Source: Chaetomium olivaceum
Taxonomy: Eukaryota; Ascomycota; Sordariomycetes; Sordariales; Chaetomiaceae
Length of the DNA: 64,000 nt
NCBI GenBank assembly: GCA_039881045.1
Contig: JAYWVB010000038.1
Location: 124,001-188,000, forward strand
Direction of reading: 5' to 3'
Part shown: positions 35,279 through 47,608 of the stretch, piece by piece
Position numbering within the stretch: the first letter of the stretch is position 1
Layout: the number at the start of each line of letters is the position of its first letter
Made by a program: the position numbers and the translations under genes
The notes under the pieces: generated by a model
What the model saw: the letters and a program-made list of their open reading frames with translations, nothing else
What the model was told of the DNA's origin: nothing
The model's database searches: none

Positions 35279-37082
35279 GGTGCCGGGTGTATTGGTGTCT
35301 GTTGACGGTAGCTATTTGCAAACCCGGCTGGTATGTACAGTTGGGGCGGGAAGTGGATCGCTTGCAATAAACAGCACGGATGCGAGAGTCGTCCGAGTCG
35401 GTGATGACTTCGGCAATGCTCGGGGATGTGGGGCAATTCGAACGGGGTCAACGCCGGGTCGACTTCGCGGCTCGTATTACTGTCGGGATGGCGGTCGTCG
35501 GAGGCGGGGTTCCCAAGACGGAAGATTGTCGGGACGTCGTTGTAGCACTCGATGGTAATAGAGCTCGTTGATACGCTGATGCGATGTGATGCCGTTTGAT
35601 GGGTCTGCGAACTGGACGTCGGCCTGCGCAGGTCAGATGCCAGCGCTCAACAGGATGGGACCACGACGATGCTACATCGGCCAAAAGCTTCCCCGCCACC
35701 GAAGACGGCCAGACCTTGTATTCCAGGCGTGAACAGGCCATCTCGGTAGCCGCAAACGACTAAGCCTGCCAAGACATACACCCATTTCCACCGTCCACTC
35801 CTCGCATATCCTTATTCTTCAATACCCTCGATATCAGCATAGTTCATCTTTCTGTGGAAGGGCAATCCACCGACGCATTGGCCGGAAATATCCTTCCACT
35901 CTTGACGGCCATGAGCCTTGAGGCGACGAATCGCCACCTAGCCCGGCCCTCCTAATTTGTAGGTCTTTTCAAGACCCCAGAGCCGTTGAATGCATTCCGA
36001 TAATGCGTGCAGGAGCGTTCAACGTCCATAGCCGAGTCAGCACCGGTTTGAGACAACTCGCCAAAGTGAGGGCATCCAGGCCACGACAACCACACCGTTG
36101 CAGGGATCAGGGATAGACCTTGAATGCGTCCATTGTGGATGGCGACGGCACAGTGTCATTTTGAGCTTCCAGGCACGGCGCAAACCAAACGGCAAAACAT
36201 TTCATGTTTCGATTCATAGGCATCATTCCCTCAATTGATGAATCTCATGCCAGCCGCTTGCAAAGGGTCGCTTGATAAGAAATGTAGTCTCTGGGCAATA
36301 GATTCTAACTAGCCCTCGCAGAAGGCAGTCTTCCTCCGTTCCTGCCAAGTCGTCGAGAAGAAGCATGAGCACTTGCCGTTCGTGAACATGGCAGGGGCCA
36401 GGGTTCCACAGACAACGTCCCTTCCGCCCACGTCCTCTTGATCCTTGGTTCCACCGCTACTTTTGCCCAGGCTGGGATGAGATCTGGTGCTCCAAGCTCG
36501 GATCCCGCATTATTGTACACAGTGGTAATGGACCCTTGCCTATTCCGTGTTGCCCGACCCACCCGTAATAAGAAAAGATAACGCCTCTGTTGCCCTGACC
36601 TTCACCTCCAGCCACCGTGCTCCCCGTCTCCAGATCCCTAACACGTTATTCGAGAATAACGTTCGTACTTGCTTTCGCCGCCTCATTTGAACCCTCCTAA
36701 AGCCAAACCATACTTCCGCTCGGCAGTTCAGTTGAGTGCCGACGGAGCAAACGCCGATAACCATTCTTTGTCACCGTGTATTTCAGCATCGGGCCCGTCT
36801 CGGCTAGCTGTTTGCCGTCCTGACCGTTCCTCGCCACTCCGTATCCTTCGATCCGAGTCTTTGACACTCGACCACTTCTACCACGCCTCCATATAAGGGC
36901 ATGTTTCTGAGTGAAACTTGTACCTCTTTTCCCTTCCCGGGTCCCTTGTAAAAGTGTGGAGAGGAACGACATCGTCTCGGCGCGGGTGTCCTTGACTGAC
37001 CCCCACTGTCTTGCTTATCGCTACACACGTGTCGCGGCGTATCACCACTTGCGATAGACTAGGGCCCGATCACGATCCCCTC
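35279..37082. other. Divergent YKT6/FYVE intergenic region
   Basis: About 1.8 kb. Only short ORFs occur, on both strands. A 43-codon open stretch on the minus strand at 35812-35940 looks protein-like but is too short to call. Promoters of YKT6 and the FYVE gene must lie here. Confidence 0.4.
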
Positions 37083-38043
37083 ATGGCGACCGATTTCATA
37101 ATGCCACGGGTACCGGGCGAGCAGCAGAATCCTTACTATGCGCCTGCGCACCAGCAGCGCCAACAGTATCGTCCTCAGCAGCAGCCTCCATTCCAGCCGT
37201 CCCCGATCACGACCACCTACCCCGCGTCCACACATTACAATTCGCCCGTCTCGCCGCTGGGGACTCCGGGGAGCATCTCACCGACATCATCCAAAAATTA
37301 CATCACCCGCCAAATCCGGCCTTTGTATGTCCCCGCCGTGTTACGCCCTACCGAGTTCCCATCCAAGCCAGCACCACTCGAGCCAAACGTCGAGGATGAG
37401 AATGATATTCTCGAGGATGGCTTGCGGCCCAGCAGCAGCTTCATGAGCCTCGGAGGCCTGAGCGCATTTGGGCGGCTGAGCAGGCGGTCCACGGGCGACA
37501 GCGCCAAATCTGTCGACAGCATCTGGAACCTCGATCAATTCCCGAAGCCCACAGGCGCGCCCACTCGGAGGCATTGGAAGGTATGTGTCCCCGGATGGAA
37601 TGCGCTTCATCCGTTCTAGTTGACGTTAACATGACGTGCTGCAGCCTGACCACGAGTCTACCATTTGCGATCACGCGACCTGCAAACGGTACTTCAGCTA
37701 CTTCACCCGCCGCCACCACTGCCGCAAGTGCGGTAACATCTTCTGCGACCAGCACAGCACCTTCGAAATCCCACTCGACCAGGACGCCAATTTCAACCCC
37801 CGCGGCGTGCCCAGCCGCTCGTGCGGCCACTGCTACGCGCAGTTCAGGGAGTGGCGGAGGCTAGCGACCGGCAAGCCACAAAATCGGGACTCGCCCACCG
37901 GCGCCCGCCACCAGGGCCAGCTCGACACACCATCCACTCCGGTCGCCGCCTCCCCCACTGCCGCCGGCATGGGTGGCCTGCCACTGCACACCCCTGATGC
38001 GGCGCACAGCGTGCCGCGGGACTGGAATTGGAGCACGTTCTGA
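37083..38043 (+). CDS. FYVE zinc-finger protein
   Basis: Two exons: 37083-37580 and 37645-38043; 298 aa. The intron is GTATGT..CTGCAG (64 nt) and joins TRRHWK to PDHESTICDHATC in phase 0. The FYVE finger starts at ICDHATCKRYFSYFTRRHHC and continues with RKCGNIFCDQHS and SRSCGHCYAQF; the basic R-R-H-H-C-R-K-C-G motif binds phosphatidylinositol 3-phosphate on endosomes. The N-terminal half is Gln/Pro/Ser-rich and low in structure; the ~75 residues after the finger are also disordered. It is therefore probably an endosomal or vacuolar adaptor; the specific function is not known to me. The ATG at 37083 is the first in-frame start. Confidence 0.88.
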
Positions 38044-39905
38044 AGAGATCGTGCTACAGATGCTACTTCTGTAGTGCCACCAACTTTCCCAACATTACTA
38101 GTACCCAGCGGTACCGGAGCCGTCCTTGCCTCGTGGGCTGGAGCATAATCGCCTTTAAGACACACACGCGCGCACAAATAACCACTTCGTCACCCCTGGA
38201 CAAATGACGAGACGCCTAAAAGGTCGTCACCTAGCCGCGCACGCACCACCAACACTTGATACGACACGAGGAGCAAGACGGAGGAGAGACAAACCGATAA
38301 TTTTGCATACCCAGAGACTGCACACAAGCATACAACCGAGACAGGCAAACTAGAACGGCTAAAGCATAGAACGGTTCGGGGTTTGAGCACTTACTAGACT
38401 TTTTTATTGCGATCGGGGGTAGGGAGGGAGGCAGGGGGAACAATATCAATCCGGCCATTTTTCTTACTTGGTATGACATATGGACACAGTCGGGTGGAGG
38501 AGGAAGAGGGGAAATGGTTGGAGGATATACCCTTGTGGAAGCAGAAGGGAATCTTTTATTGTTTTTCTTTGTTTTTTTTTTGTTTTTTAGAGAGAGATGG
38601 CCTTTGGAGACTGTTCGCGTCATGTTTCGCATCTCCCGGTTTATCTTTTTTTTCGACTGTTATTCTTAGCTTTTGTTTTCCGGGTTATGCAGCTATGTTG
38701 TTGTCGTTGTTGTTGCCCATCTCACCTGGTTTTTGTCGAGCCTGTGGTTTTGTCAGGTTGTTTTTTTATTTGGGTCGATTCATTGGGTCGCTCGGGGGCA
38801 TTGCATGCATCTGGGCAGCATCGGCGTTTGCTTTGACAGAGAGAGGGGGGGGGGGAGGTGTTTGGCATGTTTTATTTCGTTGCTTTCCGGTTGCGGTTCC
38901 GTATGGCTAGCTGTTTGGACCTATTAAGGTTCGGGATGAGGATGGGGGAGCTTGAAAGGGATGGATGGGGACTGGAAGACTGATGATGACGGGATGGTGC
39001 CTGGAGATTGGGGATGACGAATCCCATTTGGGGTCCGGCGTCCCGGTTGGGCGTTGGGGAAGGAATTGGGTTTGTCGGGGGCACGCGTGAGAGTAGCACG
39101 GCATATATTGTTAATCAGGTGTGTGTTACCAGCGGAAATGAACTGTGAGCAACCATCCTTGTATGTGCAAGCTCCGTTGTGGGTTGGTGAACGTGAAGTT
39201 GCTGTGACGTTGAGAGCCTCATCCGATATATGCTAGGCTACCTGAACTGAATGACGATTTGAGTGACCTTGTATGTACTGTACTTATGTCATATCAACCA
39301 GCATCTGTGCTTCTTTGCCCTGATGCTCTCCCGTCATTGCGTCATTCGATATCAACGCTCATCTGATAATAGTACTGTATCAAAGGGCATCACAAAACAA
39401 AGGCATCAAAGCGATCCATGTAATGCAAAAGATGGCTTCCATTTTCCCCTTTCCCCGATAACCGTTTTTAAATAAATAAGACAGATAATGCAACAATGCA
39501 ACGCAATGCACCCCCCGCCCGCGCCCGACGCTGTACTCCCCCATGCTTCATTCGTAACCATAAACCAGACGCTAATAGACTTTTTTGATCTCCCTCCGCC
39601 CCGTGTCATGTTTTGTTTGATCCCACCAACATGATGTGATTCCATCTTTCTACCACAAGCAGCCACCCATGTGCTCGTGTATCTCACGTTTTGTGGGCTT
39701 GTATCATGGCTCGTGAATCAGTCCGGCGTTTCCCTCTTTCCGATCCCCGAGTGCTCGCCGTGGTGAACACCGGAGTCATTTCCCTCCACACTGTTTCCGT
39801 TACTCGCCGTGTGGCAGTTTCGCGAGCTTTGAATAATACATCCTTCCGGTCCTAGTGGAAGGGTTTGTTGGCTTGTTGGTCGTCGTCATGCCCGACTCAA
39901 CCACC
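38044..39905. other. Convergent FYVE/elongase 3' region
   Basis: About 1.9 kb between convergent genes. It contains T-rich tracts (38560-38590, 38640-38770) typical of 3' UTR or terminator sequence for the plus-strand gene. No gene is supported. Confidence 0.4.
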
Positions 39906-41324
39906 TTACTTCCTGCTCCGCAATACCCGTCCGTTGGCCTTCGGAGTCTCGGACACAACAGCCTCCTCCTTGCTCTCGCCGTAAACCTCGCGCTCGACGT
40001 TCTTGGCGGCCTCCCAGCCGGCTTTCTCGGCAAGCTGGACGTTGTTGCTCAGGCGACGGGCGGCGAGGCTGGCATCAACACCGCCCCGGCTGCGGGACTG
40101 GTTGGCGTTGCTGCGGCGGAGATAGCTCTCGATGAAAAAGGAGACGAAGAGGTAGGTCAGGGGGGCGAGGTAGAAGACGTTAAGCCAGACCGCGAAGGTC
40201 TCGCCGCTTGAGGTAATGCAAGGCATGGATTGGCGAGCGTACGTGCCCTTGACGCTGTCAAACACGCCACCGGTCGCGGCAACTACGGAGCCGTTGGCGG
40301 CGGCGAGGAGCAGCAGACGCGGGGGCATCGGTTTGGGAGCCAGAAATGACCGGGATGGTGTAGTTGATGAAGGAGTGCACCATGGCGCACGAGGCACCGA
40401 CCAGGAACTGAGTGATCTGCATCGACGTCAAGGTGCGCTTGATGAAGACGGGCACGCGGACGTTGAAGGCGGTCACGGTGTAGTACGTGTACTGTGGTAT
40501 CTAGTCAGTACAATGTTTCCCCTCCTACAGCTGGTAGATGTGAAAGGGAAAACTTACCATGAGAGCGTGGATGAACGAGTTGAAGAAGACGAAGATCCAG
40601 ATGGGCACCGACATGTAGTGCATGCCAGCCCACATGCACATCATGGCACCGGCGTGGTGGTAGGTCTGCAGGGTCGAGCTGTACTTGCCCTTGGCGAGGA
40701 TGATGAGCGTGTCGACAACCTCGTAGAACTTGCTGAGATAAAAGAGCCAGCCGTAGAAAGCGAGTCCCTCATTCCACATGCGTCCGGCGGCGAACCGGCT
40801 AGGGACGCCCTGTGTCCGTCCAGCACGGGCTCGGGCGAGAAGGTCTGCCATGTGTTGGTATCATCGTTGAAGAAAGCGGCATTGCCCAGGCCAGCGGGTC
40901 CGTTAACCCGGCACAGGGAGTCGACGAAGCCAGAAACTCCTTCGGGCCCGAGTGGGCTGACCACACTACGCTTCATGGTGCCCAGCATCCCCCACCACGT
41001 CCAAGCCGAGTAAACAGCGAGGAAGACATTGTGAGCAATGACGAACCAACGGAAGGCGAGTGTCTTGCTGATGGCCCAGGGTTTCTTGCCGGTGGACTTG
41101 TTGTAGGCATTGAGAGCCTTGGCGGTTACCGCATAGACGGCGGCAATGGTGATGGGTACCTTGGGGTCAAGGACGGCGTTGTAGATGTGGTCTGGGATAT
41201 CAATCGGCGGGGCGAAAGATGTGCTGCCAGCGGGTGGCGGGGGTACAAAACCCGAGTTGGGATTGGGAGGGAACTGGAAGAGGGATGCCTGCGGCAGCGA
41301 GATGGAGACGGATTCGAAGGCCAT
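39906..41324 (-). CDS. Very-long-chain fatty acid elongase (ELO family), frameshifted
   Basis: Exons 40558-41324 and 39906-40491, with a GTAAGT..CACAG intron joining FIHALM to YTYYTVTAFNV. ELO proteins are multispan ER enzymes that condense malonyl-CoA with fatty acyl-CoA. Visible: the LQTYHHAGAMMCMW histidine box, WNEGLAFYGWLFYLSKFYE, KRTLTSMQITQFLVG, and membrane segments throughout, ending WLNVFYLAPLTYLFVSFFIE and a basic C-terminus (RVLRSRK). Two breaks: a missing base in the GGG near 40809, just before VPSRFAAGRMWNEG, and an extra base near 40305, in the A-rich linker before ANGSVVAATGG. They compensate in length (450 aa if corrected), but between them the frame is lost, including the active site. 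Confidence 0.85.
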
Positions 41325-44300
41325 TTTCGCGGTTCCTGGGTTGACCAACTCAATCGATGGTGGGATTGCCGCAGAGATTTTAGAAAAGGAAAGTGGTGCG
41401 TGGTGGCAGGACAGTTCGTTTTGAAAGTAACAAAAAAGTCCTCAACGCTTTTCCCGCCAAATCTGCACGTCACACACCGGGGTCTAAATGTGGACTCGCC
41501 TTTGTGCGGTCTGGGGGGGTCAAAGGCAAAAAGAAGATGGCATGTGATAACCAGAATGGAGAAGAGGGGAAGAAGACGAGGATGGATTTGGGTAGGGGGT
41601 TGGGCCGCTTCGGTAAGAAGCAGAAATACCTGAGGTACTGGTGCAACTCATCAAATTGTTGGCATGGACCTCTCCCCTCTTCTCGCCTCCCGTTGGAACG
41701 CTCCTCCCTTGCGAAACTCCTACCAGCCCTGACCGCATTCCATCAATCAGATTACGAACAAAGCACGCACATTGCTGGCCTTGCAGTAATACGGTGTGCA
41801 ATATCCATACATAGGGCCGTGAAGAACACCGCATTGGGCGTCTGAGGGGTGTTCATACTGTACCGACCTGAGCCTGAACCTGCATCAAGATCGAGGGGCT
41901 TCAGGACTGCGGACCTGGCTTTGCAAGAAGCACTTTCCCATTGGCCCAGTACCACCTTGTCTGTCGCGTCAGTCTGCGGGCACAATGATGTTGGTTCATC
42001 CCCAACAAGGCGAATCGATTGGCAATGGTGAAGAGCCGGAATGTGTCATTTCCTCCAAGGCGAGCAGACCGAGGGAAGTGGAGCGAGCTGGGCCGTCCCG
42101 CAACGGGGCTCGACGGGACCATCAAGCTCCGGTCAATATTCGACGAAAATTTGAACAACAACCACCTCCTGTTGGGTTGCAAACCGAAGGTTTCAGCATC
42201 TTTGCGACTGTCACATGCTTCATAACCCAAGAAAGAAATCAAAAAACACACGCGATCCATGTTGCCCCCGGTTTGGGTCTCCATCCAGAGCTGATCTACC
42301 GAGGCAGGGCGATGTCGTTCAAGGGTTCAGGCGCCACTGCGATTGGGCAATTGGATTCAACAAAAAGTAAAAAGTCCCCACTCCTCCCCAACAGCCTCAC
42401 AAGAGCGCAAAGCGGCTGCATGATGGCACAGCAGGTTTCCGCTTCCCCGGGACTTCATGTCTTGGCATATGTTCTGGAAGATAGTCCAGCCCGCCTTGGG
42501 TCGGTTTGCGAGCCTCCGAGATCGTGAGACGTGGATGCACCGCAATCGAGCTCGTCTAGCCGATGGATGCACAATGCGAGGCACGCCGCCACGCACGGTG
42601 CAACCTCGCACCTTCCTCATCCACTAGTTCCTTGGCCCTCAACACTTTGTGCCTCTTTCGCATGTGATTTTGTGGACATCTTCGGTTTCGGCCTGATGGT
42701 AAAAGAGATGGTTCACCGGTTTTTTCCCAGTCTCCGTCGGCCCGTGATGTTGACCCGTTGTTAACCATGGGATGGGAAAGCCGATGGGAAGGCGGCAGCC
42801 CCTGATTGGCTTAAGCCCCGGGCGAGAGTCGGAAAAGGCAGGTGGTGGTCAGTGCTCTCTCACTTACACGACCTCCACGCCACCTTCCCTGAACTCCTCA
42901 ACATCAGACCAGTCAAGGTTCGGGGTTTATTACCAACCAAACCAGATGGCGACGATTGCCAAAGTTCATTTGAGACTTAAAATGTAAAACACTAGTATAG
43001 GTGTGCTAATGCTCGTGCTCTGTTCCAACCTCAGACTTCTACAGGAGTTCATGATTCTTTCAGCACTCATCGAGTCAACCCGAGAAGAGCCCGAATGGCC
43101 ACGACTCATGGTGAACTTTAGAGTTGCAATTACTGTTCTGGAAAATATCAGATGAGCGCCATATTGGTGAAACTCATGTGAGCGATCTACGAAAATCTTG
43201 GCAATGATCCAAACCGCCGTCCGATAACTGGTGTGGGTAACGAACTACATACCTACCGATATGATGAGCAAATCTTTTCCTGTTACACCGTATCTAGTCA
43301 GATCTCCCCGTTCACGTTACTTCCGGTTTGTGTCACCCTATGCGTAACCGACATCCGTAACTGACATCGAAAATGTCTTATAACACCACCGGTTGGATTC
43401 CATTTCGGGTTTTCCAGCGTCCAACTGCAGCTTCCATGTCATCTGGAAAATTGGATGGTCGAGGTCCCCGGATAACTAAAATATGAGCCCATTGGCGATG
43501 TCAGAAGCGCCTTTAAATTATTTGGATGTTCTAAGTCTGTGGTGCACGAAAATGATATTTGTACAGTTTCAACTCTCTGTCCTGGTAAAAAATCCGTCAC
43601 CGAGATACTACGTAACCACGTGGGAATAGCCAGTTGGAGTCTTAGACACCTTTCGACCGACTTTCATCTCACGTATGTATCCAAATTGCCTTGATTGTGT
43701 GTTGAGTCGAAGTTTTCTGCTACCTACTTTGTTTCCCGGGTTAGAGCGATGGGTAGTTTCCTTTAGAATGGCGAGTTATTCTTCCCTTCCTCCAAAAAGA
43801 CCGTGTGATATCCCGGCTTTCTTCTATCCAGACATCTACCTCACCTAGTGTGAAAATACGCGTAGCTCTCACCAGCCATTTGGATATCCCACGCATACTT
43901 TTTTTGGCTTTCGCAAACTCGCTACACGCCTCACTGAACTTGTCGATATGTCCCGATCGCCATTGCATTCATTGGCCAACAGCGACGGTGCCCGACGAGG
44001 TCCGAGATACACACGGCCGAAACACCACGAGTATTGGTGCTGCAGGTCTTATCACAACCAGTCTCGGTTATGAGATGCCTGCCTCGCAGACCAATGAAGC
44101 TCACGATGGTTGATGAGCCGGATCTCGGCCAGATCGGATGACGTGCGCGCTAGTAAGCTGCCGCCAAGAGTCGCAGCGCATTGGGGACCATACCCCACGT
44201 TTCGGTGGCACTCGGGGAGTGGTTCGGTATTCAAGGTTATGTCCCTTTCAGACAAACCGCTGTGTGCGGAATGAGCAAATTACCATTTTCGTCGGTGAGC

Positions 44301-44648
44301 ATGGCAGCCTTGCGGACAAACGGCGGTCGATAAACTGGGCCAGTTTGGCCGGGGAGGTGATATGAGTGACCTCCTGTACTAGTGCACGTACCCGGTTTCG
44401 GAGCCGAGATTACAATTAGAGGCATTTACAGAAGGCCCAGCCATTGCCCCGCGTCCATGTTCAGTCGCAATTGCCCCGCGTTTGGCGATACCGCGACAGC
44501 GACACCGCTGGTGACTCAGGGACCCACCAACCCCGCGTATCACCTGGAAAAAGGGAGTGCTTAAACATCGCAACAAAATTTTCTCCGTTTGATGAGCGGA
44601 TCGCGAATTCGGAACTGATTCCTTGCCGTTTTTGGTTTTCTTTGAAAC
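41325..44648. other. Long divergent ELO/ADE12 intergenic region
   Basis: About 3.3 kb with no gene I can support. Several ORFs of 60-180 codons (for example 41985-42527 plus) have no domains. The stretch 42950-43740 is less GC-rich than its flanks. It could hold regulatory DNA or a decayed repeat, but no repeat unit is visible by eye. Confidence 0.4.
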
Positions 44649-46520
44649 ATGGCGACTATCATTCTAGGTTCCCAATGGGGTAGGTGGTGCTCGAGTTGGA
44701 CAAATCTTGCAACTGTTTCCGCTAATGCAGAGATTCGCGATCAGGGGATGAGGGTAAGGGAAAGCTCAGCGACATTCTCTGCCAGAAGGCGCGCGTTTGC
44801 GCCCGCGCTGCCGGCGGCCACAATGCGGGTCACTCTGTCGTGTATGCTTCCAATATGGGACCTTAGTGTTGTACGAGACTAATTGACCGTGTCTGCAGTG
44901 CCAATGGTGTGTCCTACGAGTACGAAAACTATCTGCTTCCTGCTACCCCCGAATCGATTCTGACCTCGTATCTCTCATCAGCTTCCATCTTCTGCCCTCA
45001 GGCCTCGTCAACCCGCAATGCACCAACCTGATCGGCTCTGGCGTCGTCTTCAACGTTCAGGCATTCTTCAAGGAACTCGCCGCTCTCGAGGAGAAGGGTT
45101 TGTCGCACGCGCGCAAGAACCTGCTCGTCAGTGACCGCGCCCAGGTCAACCTCGAACTGCACGCCCGCGTCGATGGCTTGGAGGAGGCGGAACTGGCCGG
45201 CAACAAGATTGGCACGACCGGCCGCGGCATCGGCCCCTCGTACGCGAACAAGGCGGCCCGCAACGGGATACGGGTGCACGAGATCTTTGACCAGGAAAGC
45301 TTCGAGGCGAAACTGCGCAGGCTAGCAGAGGGCTACAAGAAGCGGTTCGGCGACCTGCTGGAGTACGACGTCGAGGAGGAGATTGCGCGCTTCCGCGACT
45401 ACCGCGAGAAGCTGCCCGAGTTCGTCGTCGACGCCGTCAACTACATGCAGGCGGCGCAGGCAAGCGGCGTGGACATCCTGATCGAGGGTGCCAATGCACT
45501 GATGTTGGATATTGACTACGGTAAGGACGCCCTGCCGGGAGTCGCCGGTGAGAGCAAGCGCTGATGGGCGATCTAGGCACATACCCGTTCGTCACTAGCA
45601 GCAATACCGGGCTGGGCGGTGTCATTACCGGTCTGGCGGTTAACCCAAGGAGAATCAAGTAAGTTGCTCGTCGCCAGTCCTCTTAGGCATGTGCCTCTAC
45701 TTGCGTCTTTGCTAACAGTTTCTTCCTAGGGAAATCATCGGGTGAGTTTCTAGTCGTTACGTCACCTTGCTGGTTGCTAACTAACACTTTACAAAGCGTT
45801 GCCAAGGCCTACACAGTATGTCCCACCATTTGACCTTTTCGCTTACCTGCGGCTGACAATTTGCAGACAAGAGTTGGAGAGGGTATCTTCAAGTCCGAAG
45901 ATGTTGGTGAGGCTGGCAAGAAGCTGCAAGATATTGGCCGCGAATGGGGCGTCTCCACCGGCAGGAAACGGAGATGCGGGTGGCTCGACCTCGTCGTGCT
46001 GAAGTACTCGGCCTCTGTCAACTACTACACAGCCTGGAACTTGACGAGTATGGCCCTATGAATCGAGCACCGTTGGTGAGGTACTAACATGTTGACAGAG
46101 CTCGACGTTCTCGATACCTTCCCCACACTCAAGGTAGCGGTGGCCTACAAGGATCCCGAGACAGGAAAGGAGCTCGAGTACTTCCCGGCCGACCTTGGGT
46201 ATCTCGAGAGCTGCGGGGTCGTTTACCGGGAGTTTGAGGGCTGGCAAACACCGACAACAGCGGTGAAGAAATTCGTACGCCCATCTCCCACTTCCAGCTA
46301 CGCTTGTTACTAATATCTTCTAGGAGGATCTCCCGCGGCAAGCGCAGATTTACGTTAGGTTCGTCGAGGAGTTCACTAGCGTTCCAGTGAAGTGGATCGG
46401 GACAGGCCGTAAGTATCCTTATTACCCTATTGTTCCCTACTTGTCGGTATGGACGAGGGAAGTTTAGTTCCACGTTACTGACATGCGATAGCGGCGCGTG
46501 ACGACATGATCTACCTCTGA
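44649..46520 (+). CDS. ADE12: Adenylosuccinate synthetase
   Basis: Eleven exons: 44649-44679, 44745-44841, 44899-44919, 44982-45520, 45577-45658, 45730-45741, 45797-45815, 45867-46047, 46099-46274, 46324-46408, 46492-46520; 1,272 coding bases, 423 aa. It couples GTP hydrolysis to joining IMP and aspartate, the first committed step to AMP. Motifs across splice joins: MATIILGSQWG then DEGKGKLSDIL (P-loop), GGHNAGHSVV, FHLLPSGLVNP, GTTGRGIGPSYANKAAR, ILIEGANALMLDIDYGTYPF, SNTGLGGVITGL, KAYTTRVGEG, GREWGVSTGRKRRCGWLD, LTKLDVLDTF, and the end KWIGTGPARDDMIYL. All introns are GT..AG, and every join keeps frame. Exons of 12, 19 and 21 nt are unusually small. Confidence 0.96.
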
Positions 46521-47608
46521 GTGGCTACTTGCATTCGGCGTTGGGACGACGAGAGCGTACTCGACATGGTTGTTCAACCGCTAGCGTTTGATATTTCAGA
46601 TTTGGGATTGGGAAAATCCGGCAGCATGACCCATTGACTCGGGCTGGGTTTCCCGCCAAAAAAAAACATAGAACATTGCCTCTGCCCCCTAGCAAAACCC
46701 ATTGAGCTGCTCTCAAGGTTGAGCCTCTTGGGGATACACCAGCTGACGGGGATTCTTGAGCTTGAAAAGGGAAACAGGGAACGGACGCTATGACAGGAAT
46801 TAGCCATGGTAGATAATAGATCTGATTTGACTTGCTTGTACGGGGCTTTTCGGTTATTTCATCGTGAGGTGTGTGGGATGGGCGGTGTTTCCTCACCAGT
46901 CGTTCTTTGGCATATGCAGTAACCCCAACCCTGAAAACAGAAAGTCGAGGGAAAACTGCCCCGTCCCTAATCAGCTGCCAACAGCTGCAGGTTTTCAAGT
47001 TCGAGTTTCCTAGTGAAATCTGCACCAAAATATTTCTGCCAAATTCAACCTCAAGCCGTTTGAGAGTTTGAAGACCACAACCACCTCGCATACACGACGA
47101 CATACAAAATGCGGTATTACCTTTGAAGTCGTGCAAGGGTTCCCAAGCAGGCGCATATTCGCGCGTTTTCTTGAGATTTTCAGGTAACATGAACAACTAG
47201 CTCGTTTTTCAATGTGGTGGGTGTATTTCCACCACGCATTCTCGGCCGACGCCTCGCATCTGTTGTGGTTGATCTTGGCCATATCATCATGGCCTCGTAC
47301 GAATACTTCTTTTCCTTTCCCCGTCTTCTGCCTGATTCGTTCAGCCATCCCGCCCCGGGGCTGTCCTTGAGCCAGGATGCGCGCTGTCTCCGCTCGGAGC
47401 GCAGCAGCGTACTAGACAAGATCACTCTGCAATGCTTTTTGAGTACGGGACCTTCTTACCTCTCGCTGGAGGATTTCTCGTAATTTATCTGTTGCAACAT
47501 CTTCTATTCATGTTCTGTTGGGAGCGTCGTGTTTCGCTACATAGCAACATACAGATCACAGATTATCCATGCCTTCCTTTGCCATGACTATTACCGCGCC
47601 TAAAACAA
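46521..47608. other. Convergent ADE12/PLC-like 3' region
   Basis: About 1.1 kb. A 223-codon minus-strand ORF (46525-47196) has no recognisable domain and abuts the ADE12 stop; I treat it as chance. Nothing else is seen. Confidence 0.4.

Noticed and set aside
35812..35940. Minus-strand 43-codon stretch ending in YADIEGIEE
   Set aside because: It looks protein-like, but it is too short, has no upstream continuation and matches no family I know. It could be a relic, but that cannot be supported.
41985..42527. 180-codon plus-strand ORF upstream of ADE12
   Set aside because: No domain, no splice or start support; chance ORF in GC-rich DNA is sufficient.
46525..47196. 223-codon minus-strand ORF next to ADE12
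   Set aside because: No recognisable family, odd Cys/Arg-rich composition, and it would end within 5 bp of the ADE12 stop.
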